From a virus: a stretch of DNA of 55,608 nucleotides. The position numbers were made by a program, and so were the translations under genes. The notes under the pieces are model-generated. The model was not told the origin of the DNA, made no database searches, and worked only from the letters and a program-made list of their open reading frames with translations. The stretch lies in the IMG/VR virus record IMGVR_UViG_3300012920_000048, positions 1 to 55,608 of that record; one strand, written 5' to 3'. Below are positions 1 to 8,113 of this stretch, one piece after another. Position 1 is the stretch's first letter, and the number at the start of each line of letters is the position of its first letter.

Positions 1-2619
1 CATCGCCTCATCAAAGCCGGCTGATGCTTCTTCCTCGAACTTATCAAAGTCGGCTGATGCTTTTTCCGCGAACGCATCAAGACTTCCATCATTACCTTGT
101 GCTTTGTCTATCTCATCAAATATTCCTTTTCTCTCTTTTCTTAGAGCTCGGAGTTCTTTTTCTACTTTAGATTTCTTTGCCATCCAAGCATCTTTTGCTG
201 CCATTGGGTCATCAGTTGCTCTCCAGCTGTCATTCAATGCTGGATCGCCTAGTTCTCCCAGTGCAGCGCTTTCTTCTTCTTTGGCAGCTATTCTTTTATC
301 TACATCTTTAAGTTTCTTAAAAGCAGCATCTTCAGCAGCTGAATCTGGAATTCCAGACCTTTTAGGTTTAGCAGGTTTAGCTGTGCCAGTACCTGTACCT
401 GTTTTAGCTGTCGGCCCTCTTCCACTTTTAGCATTTTTCATTGCTTGAGCTGCTAAATCTCCGGCGCTCATATCTAACATCTCATTTGCTTTTGCGTGTG
501 TTCCTCCCAATTCTTGTGAAACGGTATCAACAGCTTCTGTTGGAGTAGCGCCCGCCTCCATCAAGTCCTTCATTTTTTGTTCTCCCTGTTCGGGAGTTAA
601 AGGTTTTTTCTTGGCAGTAACTTCTATCTCTTGAAGTGCCTCATCTGTACTTACTAAACCGCCTTCATTTTTCTGAACTTTGGCACCGCCCTTTGCCTCT
701 TGATACTCTTCATCGGACATTAACATAAATGGTTCAGATTCCGCACGCGGGTTTAGCGCCCGATATTCTTCATCGGATTTCATTTTAAATGGTTCAGATT
801 CCTTGAGTGGGTTTTTCTCCCGATATTCTTCATCGGATTGGAGTTTAAATGCTTCTCCTTGATCTACTTCTGCAATTGATGTAGATCTCAACTTATCTAA
901 CATTTCTTGATCTGTTTGTTTGAGAGCAGGTTTATCAGACTCTGTTTTCTTAGCTTCTACAACAGGTGCTACGACTTCATCTACAACTTGTTCTTTTACT
1001 TTCTCTTTTATTTCTCCACCAAAGAATTCATATAAAGATTTAGATAAATCGTTACCATCATCTCCTCCCAACATACCAAAGGAAAGTCCTGATATTAATC
1101 CTCCTGCTCCACTAGCTAACTTTTGTCCTAGTGTAGCATCTTCACCTTCTTCTAAATTAAATTCTGATAATCCTTCTCTTGTAAATGCTTGTTGCCCACC
1201 TTTAAACAAACCATAACCTGCCGAAGCTACTGCCGCTGCTGGACCAGCAAATCTTGCTGCACCTGCTGCTAATCTTGCTCCGCCTCTAAGTAATTTGCCT
1301 CCTGCAGATTTTGCTTTACCTAATAATGCTTTACCTTTTGTTGCTAAAGCACCGCCCATTAATCCTTCTACAACACCGGGTCCTCCGCCTCCACCGCCAG
1401 CACCGACGCCTCCGCCTTCTTTTAATACTTCTAATACTTCTTTAAGTGTTTCTTCTGTGGCAAGTTTATCTTTATCTGCTGCTATGCCTGTTCTACTAGC
1501 TACTATTTTTTCTCTTTTACTTTGTGCTGGCGCAGGTCCTGTTCCTGCTGCAGTTGGTGTATCCACACCATATTGTTCTCTCATTTTTTGAGCATAGTCT
1601 TTCTTTTCAGTACTCAACTCAGGTGTAAGATAATCCAAGCCTTGGTTTATTGCTTCTTGTTCTGCCTCTAATCTGCCTGCTCTATTTGCTGAACTTGTTT
1701 CTTTAAATGGTGCAAATTTTGTTAGTCCGCCAGAGTCTGCTTTCCCCATAATATTTTCCATAGAAAACATTTGCTTAAGACCTTCTTTACTAAATAAATC
1801 TGTGCCTTGCTCTACACCAAATATAGATCCTTTGATAGCTCCTTTTACTCTATCTCCATAAGTTCCTTTAACGTCTTGTTCTACTTGATCTAATCCTAAA
1901 GATTCTGCCAGTTCAGGACTTGCTGTTTTTCTAAGTTTTGCTATTTTTGTAAGGGCTGCTTTTTGATCGCCTTCCTTAAGAGCTGCTCCCAATTCTTTTA
2001 AATTTTTTGTATTTGTTTCGTCGCCTTGTAATGCTTCTGTAATTTTCCCATCACCTCTATCTGCAAATATGTTTGATGCTAAAGTAGATCTTCCTTGGGA
2101 TACTCTTCTTTTTGAAGCATTTTTTGTTGCGCCTATAATTCCGGTAGCTTGTTTAGCCACACTTGCAAGATCAACAAGTGCTGTGGATGAACTTCCGCCT
2201 CCACTGGTAGTGCCTCCTCCGGTACCACCACCGCCACCGCCAGCGCCTCCGCCTCCGGTGCCTCCACCAATTCCTCCTCTTTGAAGGATTTGTAATATTT
2301 TTTGGTTTTGTTCCAGCATTACAGTTCTTGCTGCTTTAGCCCCAGCATTATGTTTTACTTGTTTTACATTAATAGCTTGTTGTTCTTTTTGAGCCTTTCT
2401 TGTAGCCTTATTCGCTTTCATTTCGCTATTAAACATGATGACTTCTTTAGCGATTTGAATCTTATTAAATTTCTTATTTGATTCAGCGTCATCTTTTAAT
2501 GCTTTTGTTTCCGCTTTAATAGAAGCTTCTAAATCTTCAATGTCTTTGGAAATATCAGCGTCAGGCAATTCCCCAATAAGATTTGCTATTCCTTGTAACT
2601 GTTGATCTATGTCTGGCAT
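1..2619 (-). CDS. Tape-measure-like tail protein (C-terminus cut off by window edge)
   Basis: The open frame runs for 873 codons from ATG at 2619 to the window edge without a stop. It starts MPDIDQQLQGIANLIGEL. The first ~100 residues are charged and helical. A Gly-rich linker follows, then a long Ala/Lys/Glu-rich body with a second Gly-rich linker and two short hydrophobic stretches (around LAAGAARFAGPAAAV and SGAGGLISGLSFGML). Great length, helical and hydrophobic segments, and position right after gp26 and its possible frameshift extension fit a tail tape measure, the role of gp29 in T4 and gpH in lambda. No specific motif proves it, so a large structural or hub protein is the alternative. 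It begins 3 nt after the extension ORF, so translational coupling is likely. Confidence 0.6.
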   Translation of the reverse strand, partial: MPDIDQQLQGIANLIGELPDADISKDIEDLEASIKAETKALKDDAESNKKFNKIQIAKEVIMFNSEMKANKATRKAQKEQQAINVKQVKHNAGAKAARTVMLEQNQKILQILQRGGIGGGTGGGGAGGGGGGTGGGTTSGGGSSSTALVDLASVAKQATGIIGATKNASKRRVSQGRSTLASNIFADRGDGKITEALQGDETNTKNLKELGAALKEGDQKAALTKIAKLRKTASPELAESLGLDQVEQDVKGTYGDRVKGAIKGSIFGVEQGTDLFSKEGLKQMFSMENIMGKADSGGLTKFAPFKETSSANRAGRLEAEQEAINQGLDYLTPELSTEKKDYAQKMREQYGVDTPTAAGTGPAPAQSKREKIVASRTGIAADKDKLATEETLKEVLEVLKEGGGVGAGGGGGGPGVVEGLMGGALATKGKALLGKAKSAGGKLLRGGARLAAGAARFAGPAAAVASAGYGLFKGGQQAFTREGLSEFNLEEGEDATLGQKLASGAGGLISGLSFGMLGGDDGNDLSKSLYEFFGGEIKEKVKEQVVDEVVAPVVEAKKTESDKPALKQTDQEMLDKLRSTSIAEVDQGEAFKLQSDEEYREKNPLKESEPFKMKSDEEYRALNPRAESEPFMLMSDEEYQEAKGGAKVQKNEGGLVSTDEALQEIEVTAKKKPLTPEQGEQKMKDLMEAGATPTEAVDTVSQELGGTHAKANEMLDMSAGDLAAQAMKNAKSGRGPTAKTGTGTGTAKPAKPKRSGIPDSAAEDAAFKKLKDVDKRIAAKEEESAALGELGDPALNDSWRATDDPMAAKDAWMAKKSKVEKELRALRKERKGIFDEIDKAQGNDGSLDAFAEKASADFDKFEEEASAGFDEAM
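701..864 (-). repeat. Three ~60-bp tandem repeats inside the tape-measure-like gene
   Basis: Three copies with a 60-nt period, the last one diverged, encode a ~20-residue unit resembling EPFKxxSDEEYRxxNPxxES. The period is a multiple of three, so the frame is kept. They lie in a charged, probably disordered segment. Repeat-number change here would alter protein length by 20 residues per copy. Confidence 0.8.
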
Positions 2620-2622
2620 TTT

Positions 2623-2822
2623 TTAAAACCTATTTCTGTTTGCTCTTTCCTTTGCTCTCTCGGCCTTCTCTTTCAAGTGACCTACTAACATACTAACATA
2701 AACTTCCCTTTCCCAGGGCATCATACTTTCTAACTCTGTTAGACTATATTGATGTTCTTGCATTAACAAAAAATTAGTCCTGTAATAATTATCAAGACTC
2801 TCCTGAGAAAGGCTTAGGCGAA
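2623..2822 (-). CDS. Minus-1 frameshift extension of gp26 (gpGT-like), or a separate 46-residue ORF
   Basis: This frame has no good start of its own at its upstream end. It is entered exactly by a -1 slip at the T TTT TTC heptamer at the end of gp26. The extension reads RLSLSQESLDNYYRTN and so on for 65 residues, ending at TAA (2623-2625), 3 nt before the next ATG. It would give a ~292-residue gp26 fusion. The tail is Lys/Arg/Glu-rich and helical at its end (LKEKAERAKERANRNRF). An internal ATG at 2763 could alternatively give a free 46-residue protein. The geometry matches lambda G/GT, where the frameshifted chaperone precedes the tape measure. Frameshifting itself is inferred. Confidence 0.65.
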
Positions 2823-3500
2823 AAAATGTTCGTATCCATTAATATTAACTATTTGTTCTGCTCCACAATGTGGACATCTGTAGTCTATATTATGAGATAA
2901 CGCTGGCATCTTTGCCATGAAAGCTTTCATCTCTTCCATAATATTAAGAGGAAGTTCTTCAATAAATTCTATTTGTTCCTCTTTTGTTGCCTCAGAAAAA
3001 ATACTTTTTTCTTCTTCTGTTTCAATTGACTCTATACATTCAGCTACATAATCTATATCTTCTAATCCGCCCTTGGCAATTTTTAATGCACTGGGGTATT
3101 TCATTTTTATAGCCATGCTATCGCCAACCTTAATAACAGGATCTGGCAAACTGTCTAATCCTTTTACTTTAAGATTTTCTAATTCTAATTCATAAGGAGA
3201 TGTTTCTTTACACTCCCCACAAATAAGATTAAATTCTTGTGTCTGTCCTACAGAGTCCATTCTTATTTTCATAAACAAACCTTGTAGATCATACATTGTT
3301 AATTCTTCTACATCGAGTTCTCCGAATGTACAATTATTAACAACTTGTGAAGCAGCCCTAACCATCTCTTCGAAAGAGGACTCTTCATCACTAGCCATCA
3401 TTAGAATCTTTTGTTCTCTTACAAGAAAAGGCCTATACTTTACTACTTCTCCTGTAGATAAACTTGCTTCCGATATTGGCTGTTCAATTTTAGGTAACAT
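2814..3500 (-). CDS. gp26: gp26-like baseplate hub / tail assembly chaperone
   Basis: The 228-residue protein is close to T4 gp26 in length (about 208). It starts MLPKIEQPISEASLSTGEVV, followed by KYRPFLVREQK, the usual opening of the T4 gp26 family. It carries a split zinc-ribbon: C94xxC97 in the middle and C209xxC212 near the end. In T4, gp26 is needed to assemble the central hub. Position directly before a tape-measure-like gene suggests the chaperone role played by lambda gpG. The last codons overlap a perfect -1 slip site, so two products are likely. It is the fourth gene of a minus-strand run with gp4, gp2 and the tube-fold protein. Confidence 0.85.
   Translation of the reverse strand: MLPKIEQPISEASLSTGEVVKYRPFLVREQKILMMASDEESSFEEMVRAASQVVNNCTFGELDVEELTMYDLQGLFMKIRMDSVGQTQEFNLICGECKETSPYELELENLKVKGLDSLPDPVIKVGDSMAIKMKYPSALKIAKGGLEDIDYVAECIESIETEEEKSIFSEATKEEQIEFIEELPLNIMEEMKAFMAKMPALSHNIDYRCPHCGAEQIVNINGYEHFFA
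2820..2826 (-). promoter_or_regulatory. Candidate -1 ribosomal frameshift site T TTT TTC
   Basis: In the gp26 zero frame the codons are CAT TTT TTC GCC TAA, so the heptamer T TTT TTC fits X XXY YYZ exactly. Slippage gives TTT TTT and then CGC CTA AGC, which stays open for 65 codons. The zero-frame stop is only two codons after the slip site. I did not find a clear downstream hairpin by eye. A GGAG-containing stretch lies about 16 nt further on. Confidence 0.6.
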
Positions 3501-3520
3501 AATTTTTCTCCATTTTCAAA

Positions 3521-4066
3521 TTATCCTGATGCAATAGATTTTAAATCTTCAGACTCCCAATAGGCAGCAGACATAATTAAAGTATTTCTTACGGCTGATG
3601 TTGTTCCATGGGATAAAGGCACCAAGTTTAAAACTTTAGGCATTGCTTCGTGCAATGTCCATCTTCTTGTTAGATTGTTTTGCATATCCAAACAATCAAT
3701 TAAAACAGTAGCATAGATATCCTCAGGAAATGCAACCTCTTGACTCTTAGCATTCACACAAGCGTCAATCCATTGTTCACATTGTCCTCTTAGATGCCAA
3801 TCTCCTGTAGTAAGGAATGTAAAGTTTATTTCGTTTCCTAAGAAACCTAACTTTGTATTTCTAAAGAAAGTCCAAGGACCTATATTAAATTCTTTATTGC
3901 TTAAAATAGCACCTGGTATTTGTACTTCCTCACAGAATAGTTGAAAGTCTACTTGTGCATTTGTATCTAAGTAATTAGATAATACAGTAACTTCAAATCT
4001 TTCTGCACGGGCAAAAGAATCTTTGACTAATCTATTTTTGTATTCATCAAATTTTCTAAAAGCCAT
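3521..4066 (-). CDS. Tail-tube-fold baseplate protein, probably gp54-type tube initiator
   Basis: The 181 residues begin MAFRKFDEYKNRLVKDSFARAERFEVTVLSNYLD, then alternate beta-rich segments (FCEEVQIPGAILSNKEF, INFTFLTTGDWHLRGQCEQWID). This resembles the gp19 tail tube fold. The true tube protein gp19 is encoded at 47145, so this copy is more likely a tube-like baseplate part. In T4, gp48 and gp54 share the tube fold and start tube growth. gp48 is encoded next door at 5184. At 181 residues it is shorter than T4 gp54 (about 320), so the exact assignment is uncertain. It overlaps the end of gp2 by one base and precedes gp26 by 20 nt. Confidence 0.6.
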   Translation of the reverse strand: MAFRKFDEYKNRLVKDSFARAERFEVTVLSNYLDTNAQVDFQLFCEEVQIPGAILSNKEFNIGPWTFFRNTKLGFLGNEINFTFLTTGDWHLRGQCEQWIDACVNAKSQEVAFPEDIYATVLIDCLDMQNNLTRRWTLHEAMPKVLNLVPLSHGTTSAVRNTLIMSAAYWESEDLKSIASG

Positions 4067-4677
4067 TATCTGCCTCCGGTTGTACTAATGGTCATTCTTC
4101 TTGTTCTTTGTGGTTTTTCCATTGTTTCTCTATATACTTGTCTATCTGAAGCTCCTACAAAATTTTGTACTGGTAAAAATATAGCTGCTTGCCAATTTTG
4201 TGGATCTACTTCTATCATTTTACCTGTTATATTAACTGCCAAATATTTTTTAACAGAGCCTCTAACTTCTGGGAACCTTGAGAAGTTTTTTACAAAACTC
4301 CAAGCAGATTTTAATAAACTTTTATCAGTTATATCTGTTGCTGGTAATAACTTATCTAATAAATTAGCTCTTAATTGTGGAGCTAAATAATGTAAGTTAA
4401 TACCACTAAACCCGCCTGGGAATGGTTCTGTAATTATTACAAGAGGAACTGTATCATAATACGGCAAGTCTGCTTTCCATTTAGGATCGTATGTAAACAT
4501 ATACATTTTACCCACTTCTAATTGTCTTGCTTCTTTACCAAGATCTGTTTGTTGTGCCTCTTGGAATGTATTAACTCCTCGTGCATATGTTCGAATAGCT
4601 CTCTGATACCACAGGACTGAACGGTCCATTTGTTCATCTCTAGCTGCTCTAACAATGTCTGCAAAAGGTGTCGCCAT
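4066..4677 (-). CDS. gp2: gp2-like DNA end protector
   Basis: The 203-residue protein has the segment KMYMFTYDPKWKADLPYYD followed by PLVIITEPFPGGFSGINLHYL, which I recognise from T4-type gp2 proteins. In T4, gp2 (about 274 residues) binds packaged DNA ends, protects them from RecBCD and helps finish the head. The pairing with gp4 upstream supports this. The C-terminus is basic (EKPQRTRRMTISTTGGR), which suits DNA binding. The start is unusual: a late promoter ends 5 nt before the ATG, leaving no room for a ribosome binding site. Confidence 0.75.
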   Translation of the reverse strand: MATPFADIVRAARDEQMDRSVLWYQRAIRTYARGVNTFQEAQQTDLGKEARQLEVGKMYMFTYDPKWKADLPYYDTVPLVIITEPFPGGFSGINLHYLAPQLRANLLDKLLPATDITDKSLLKSAWSFVKNFSRFPEVRGSVKKYLAVNITGKMIEVDPQNWQAAIFLPVQNFVGASDRQVYRETMEKPQRTRRMTISTTGGR

Positions 4678-4682
4678 GTAAG

Positions 4683-4690
4683 TATTTATA
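4683..4690 (-). promoter_or_regulatory. Late promoter TATAAATA for gp2, butted against its ATG
   Basis: Read on the minus strand the sequence is TATAAATACTTACATGGC. The spacer between TATAAATA and ATG is 5 nt, so with T4 spacing the transcript would begin at the A of ATG. The same 18 bases occur before gp25 on the plus strand. Confidence 0.75.
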
Positions 4691-5137
4691 CTAGATACCC
4701 AATTCTTTTTCGGTAACTATCTTAAATTCCATGCCTTGCGCTTTACAAAAATCCTGTGCTGATTTCCATTTGGCCTCGTTTACTCCGTACTGAGCTATCT
4801 CTTGTAAGTGTTTTCTAGTCTTACGCTTCTGAGGTGAGGGAGGTTTTGTGAATCTTTCTGGTTTGACTTCTATTAAATACTTCTTTACTCTATCTTGTTC
4901 TTGTACTTCTATATAAAAATCTACCATATATCTGTGTACTTTATTGTCTAGAGGGTTTCTATAAGGTATTGCAATCTCTTCTGATACCCAACCTTTTATA
5001 GAACTATTAAGATCACACCAGTTCATAAACTTCAACTCGTAACTAGAACGATAGATTATCGAGGTAAAGTCACCAAGATACTTTGCTGGGTTTTTAGGAA
5101 TAAACTTTCCTTTGTATATTTCTTTGGCATAAACCAT
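4691..5137 (-). CDS. gp4: gp4-like head completion protein (nuclease fold)
   Basis: The 148 residues match T4 gp4 (about 150). It has the family core WCDLNSSIKGWVSEEIAIPY, then RYMVDFYIEV and KYLIEVKPE. D73 and E90-x-K92 form a PD-(D/E)xK-like set, consistent with the TnsA-like nuclease fold proposed for this family. gp4 acts late in head maturation before tail joining. It is the first gene of the minus-strand run, and its start codon overlaps a plus-strand late promoter. Its own late promoter gives a ~23-nt leader without a visible Shine-Dalgarno sequence. Confidence 0.88.
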   Translation of the reverse strand: MVYAKEIYKGKFIPKNPAKYLGDFTSIIYRSSYELKFMNWCDLNSSIKGWVSEEIAIPYRNPLDNKVHRYMVDFYIEVQEQDRVKKYLIEVKPERFTKPPSPQKRKTRKHLQEIAQYGVNEAKWKSAQDFCKAQGMEFKIVTEKELGI

Positions 5138-5144
5138 ATAAATA
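5137..5144 (+). promoter_or_regulatory. Late promoter TATAAATA for the gp48 operon
   Basis: TATAAATA overlaps the gp4 start codon on the other strand. Expected +1 is about 5150, giving a leader to the ATG at 5184 that includes GAGG. It faces the minus-strand promoter at 5166-5173. Confidence 0.75.
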
Positions 5145-5165
5145 AGTATAATAATTAATTAAAAG

Positions 5166-5173
5166 TATTTATA
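5166..5173 (-). promoter_or_regulatory. Late promoter TATAAATA for the gp4-gp26 run
   Basis: The minus strand reads TATAAATACTTTTA. Expected +1 is about 5160, so the transcript would overlap the gp48 transcript by about 10 nt. Each promoter lies in the other's leader. Confidence 0.75.
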
Positions 5174-5183
5174 TCGAGGACTT

Positions 5184-6203
5184 ATGCACTATCCAGACGG
5201 TTTATATGATGATGAACACCCAAATGGTATAAACTTCTATATCATTGCCAAATCTGCAACTGTATCTAATTTTGGATTAGAGGCAGCAGATGCTGATACA
5301 CAAACAGCATTGAGAGATACAATGGGAAATCAAAACAGATCATCATCTGAACACTATGCATCTTCTGTAAGTGCAGCAGGAACAGTGGCAGGAGGTGCTG
5401 GTGCCCTTGCAGCAGGAGGTAAGGGTTCGTCCTTTTTAGGATCAGTAGTGCGAACTGCTGGTGGCGTGGCTGCAGGTGCAACTGCAGGAAGAATTGCAGG
5501 AGAAATCATGGAAAGATCAGGTTCTGCTCCTGGCTCTAGTGTACAACTAGCAGGAGATATTTCATTGTATGTACCTCAATCTGTAGTTGCAGCATATTCT
5601 GCTAATTGGGACGAAGTAGACTTAGGACCTTTTGCAGGTACAGTAGGAACCTCAGGAGCATCTTTTCAAACATTAGCAGACTCATTTGGAGAAGGTACTG
5701 AATTAACAGCAAGGGGAGCAGTTGCAGCAGCTGCTAATATACCAGCTGCCTTAGGAATAGGAGATGTTAATTTTAATGATTTGTTTGAAGCTACAAGTAA
5801 GAAAGTAGGCAACCCATATAAAGAACAGTTATTTAAATCTATGGGCTTTAGGCAGTTTTCATTTCAATATGTTTTCTCTCCTAAAAATGCTGGAGAGGCA
5901 AGTAGAGTAAATGAAATCATAAAAACATTTAAAGAAAACATGCACCCAGATGTTTCTCCTGATGGAATGTTCTTAATTTATCCTTCAGAGTTTATAATAG
6001 AATTTAGTTACAGAGGTGCACCAAATCCAAACTTACCTAAGGTGAGTAATTGTGCATTAAAAAATGTTAAATTAACTTATGGTCCTGATGGAATGATGAA
6101 CACATTCCAAGGCTCGGGCGGTATACCAACAGAAATAACAATGGAACTTCAATTTGTAGAACTAGAAACTCTTACAAGACCTAGATTGGCGGAGGGATTC
6201 TAA
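5184..6203 (+). CDS. gp48: gp48-like baseplate tail tube cap
   Basis: The 339 residues compare with about 364 in T4 gp48. The N-terminus (MHYPDGLYDDEHPNGINFYI) and the C-terminal domain (GFRQFSFQYVFSPKNAGEASR to ITMELQFVELETLTR) fit the gp48 family, whose C-terminal half has the tail tube fold. Residues ~65-110 are an Ala/Gly-rich, membrane-like segment. gp48 sits on the hub and starts tube and sheath polymerisation. The ATG follows GAGGACTT. Its stop codon overlaps the gp53 start (TAATG). It opens the long baseplate operon. Confidence 0.82.
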   Translation: MHYPDGLYDDEHPNGINFYIIAKSATVSNFGLEAADADTQTALRDTMGNQNRSSSEHYASSVSAAGTVAGGAGALAAGGKGSSFLGSVVRTAGGVAAGATAGRIAGEIMERSGSAPGSSVQLAGDISLYVPQSVVAAYSANWDEVDLGPFAGTVGTSGASFQTLADSFGEGTELTARGAVAAAANIPAALGIGDVNFNDLFEATSKKVGNPYKEQLFKSMGFRQFSFQYVFSPKNAGEASRVNEIIKTFKENMHPDVSPDGMFLIYPSEFIIEFSYRGAPNPNLPKVSNCALKNVKLTYGPDGMMNTFQGSGGIPTEITMELQFVELETLTRPRLAEGF

Positions 6204-6718
6204 TGTACTTTAAAACACTACCTAAAATAATTTATCCTTATACAGACGCAGACGGTAAAAAGCACGGTGCTTTTGTTCCTGATATATTTAGAAGAGTACA
6301 ACTAGATAGATTTTTTAAAAATAGATTAGTTCTTGTAGATTATTTTGTTGATGATGTTGAGAAGCCTGAAGATGTTGCTCACAAGTATTATGGTAGTTCA
6401 GAGTATCATTGGATTGTCCTAATGTCTAATGACATAGTAGATGTTGACAAAGAATGGCCTAAGAAAAGTAGAGACTTACCTAAATATGTTAAAGACAAAT
6501 ATGGAGAAAACAATTCAACTGATGTACATCACTATGTAATTGATGGTACCGACATAATTGTCGACTGGGACGCAGGAAAAGTAGCATCTGGAGAATATAA
6601 AGAAGTTACAAACTTTGATTATGAGGCTGAATTGAATGATAAAAAACGACAAATATTTCTATTAGATAAAATTTATGTAAGAGATATTATAGAACAATAC
6701 AAGCAATTGATGGGATAA
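6203..6718 (+). CDS. gp53: gp53-like baseplate wedge subunit
   Basis: The 171 residues (T4 gp53 about 196) begin MYFKTLPKIIYPYTDADGKK. They contain the diagnostic FFKNRLVLVDYFVDDVEKPED followed by AHKYYGSSEYHWIVLMSNDI, part of the LysM-like gp53 core. In T4, gp53 joins wedges into the ring around the hub. It overlaps gp48 by one base and ends 1 nt before the gp27-like gene, so the three are probably co-translated. Confidence 0.9.
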   Translation: MYFKTLPKIIYPYTDADGKKHGAFVPDIFRRVQLDRFFKNRLVLVDYFVDDVEKPEDVAHKYYGSSEYHWIVLMSNDIVDVDKEWPKKSRDLPKYVKDKYGENNSTDVHHYVIDGTDIIVDWDAGKVASGEYKEVTNFDYEAELNDKKRQIFLLDKIYVRDIIEQYKQLMG

Positions 6719-6719
6719 T

Positions 6720-8105
6720 ATGTCCGGAGAACAGTTAATCAAACCTGGTGATGTTACATGTGATGATTTAACTCTCACAACACATACAGGACAATCATAC
6801 TTACTAAAGGCAGATGCCGAAACAGGGCATGAAGGTTATTTTGCTGAACTTAATTTATACGAAGATGTATTTAATAAATTTGTTACAGGAAAATTATTAT
6901 TAAGAGATGCTTCCAATATGATGGAGCAAGGACCTATTGTAGGTGGTGAAACTATTACAATGAAATGGAGAACAAATACTTTTCCAGGTGATATGCAACA
7001 CTCTATTATGAGAACATTTAAAATTACAGGCATATACACAAGAGCATTAAACAACGATAGAGAACAAATTTATTCATTACATTTTGCTTCTGATGAAGCA
7101 TACAAAGATCAAACAACTATTGTAGGACAAAGATTTGATGGTAAAACAAATGATCTTATTTTAAAAATATATAACGAATTTCTAAAAACAGGAAGACCTT
7201 CATTGCCAGGACAAGCAGCTCCTGGTTTGTTTATAGGAGACGAACCACATAGTTCTAAGATAAGTTTTGTTTCCAATCAATGGACACCGATGCAAATATA
7301 TGATTGGCTTACAAGGTATTGTGTTGGTGCTACAAAGACAGGAGCAGACTTTGTATTTTATGAGTCCCATAAATCTTTTTATTTTACCTCACTACAACAA
7401 AGAATAGACGAACAATTAGATAATATGTTTGAAGAATACATATATGAAATGGGAGGCGCAGAGATTAAGCATAGAGCAAGTGGTTCTTTTAGAGCTATAA
7501 AACTTCCTAAAGAATATGTTACCATAGATAGATTTGTAATACCTAGAACAATGGATACATTTGACGGACAAGATCAAGGCTACTTTGCACAACAAGGCAG
7601 AGCATATGATTTATATAGTAAGGAAAGAGTAACAAATAAAATAGATATCAACGAAGATTTTGATAAATTTGTGCATACAGAAACTAATTGTCCTGTACCT
7701 CAACAAATACCTAGAGAAAAATTAGCAAAGCAAACATTTAAAATATTAAACAGTATGAACAATATGCACCAGGCAAACAATATACCTGGAGGCGAATATG
7801 GTAATAATGATTTAGATAATGTTCCTTCTAACATGTTATATAGAGATAACTATTTTAATTCTTTTAAGGATTATACATTTGAAATACATGTTCCAGGTAG
7901 AACAGATATACAAGTAGGAGATCTAATAAAAATATTATATCCTTCTACAAACTCTAAAGGACCTGGTTCAACATACGACGATATTTTTGATAAAAAATTA
8001 ACAGGTAAATATTTAATTACAGCTATACACCATAAAATAGATAATGTGGCGCATACAATGATTATGGAAGTAGTTAAAAATGGATTACCGGTGCCACCTG
8101 TTTAG
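6720..8105 (+). CDS. gp27: gp27-like baseplate hub protein
   Basis: The 461 residues compare with about 391 in T4 gp27. The fold pattern fits the hub family: an N-terminal beta domain (TLTTHTGQSYLLKADAETGHEGYFAELNLYED), then VTGKLLLRDASNMMEQGPIVGGE, then a second tube-like domain ending LTGKYLITAIHHKIDNVAHTMIMEV. gp27 forms the trimeric hub ring that connects the gp5 spike to the tube. The gene sits between gp53 and gp5, as expected. No catalytic motif was seen. Confidence 0.8.
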   Translation: MSGEQLIKPGDVTCDDLTLTTHTGQSYLLKADAETGHEGYFAELNLYEDVFNKFVTGKLLLRDASNMMEQGPIVGGETITMKWRTNTFPGDMQHSIMRTFKITGIYTRALNNDREQIYSLHFASDEAYKDQTTIVGQRFDGKTNDLILKIYNEFLKTGRPSLPGQAAPGLFIGDEPHSSKISFVSNQWTPMQIYDWLTRYCVGATKTGADFVFYESHKSFYFTSLQQRIDEQLDNMFEEYIYEMGGAEIKHRASGSFRAIKLPKEYVTIDRFVIPRTMDTFDGQDQGYFAQQGRAYDLYSKERVTNKIDINEDFDKFVHTETNCPVPQQIPREKLAKQTFKILNSMNNMHQANNIPGGEYGNNDLDNVPSNMLYRDNYFNSFKDYTFEIHVPGRTDIQVGDLIKILYPSTNSKGPGSTYDDIFDKKLTGKYLITAIHHKIDNVAHTMIMEVVKNGLPVPPV

Positions 8106-8113
8106 GAGATAAT

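Noticed and set aside
104-2284. Plus-strand open frames rich in Ser, Pro and Leu
   Set aside because: They are antisense shadows of the tape-measure-like gene; Gly/Ala-rich coding on the minus strand gives Pro/Ser-rich antisense frames, and none has a ribosome site.
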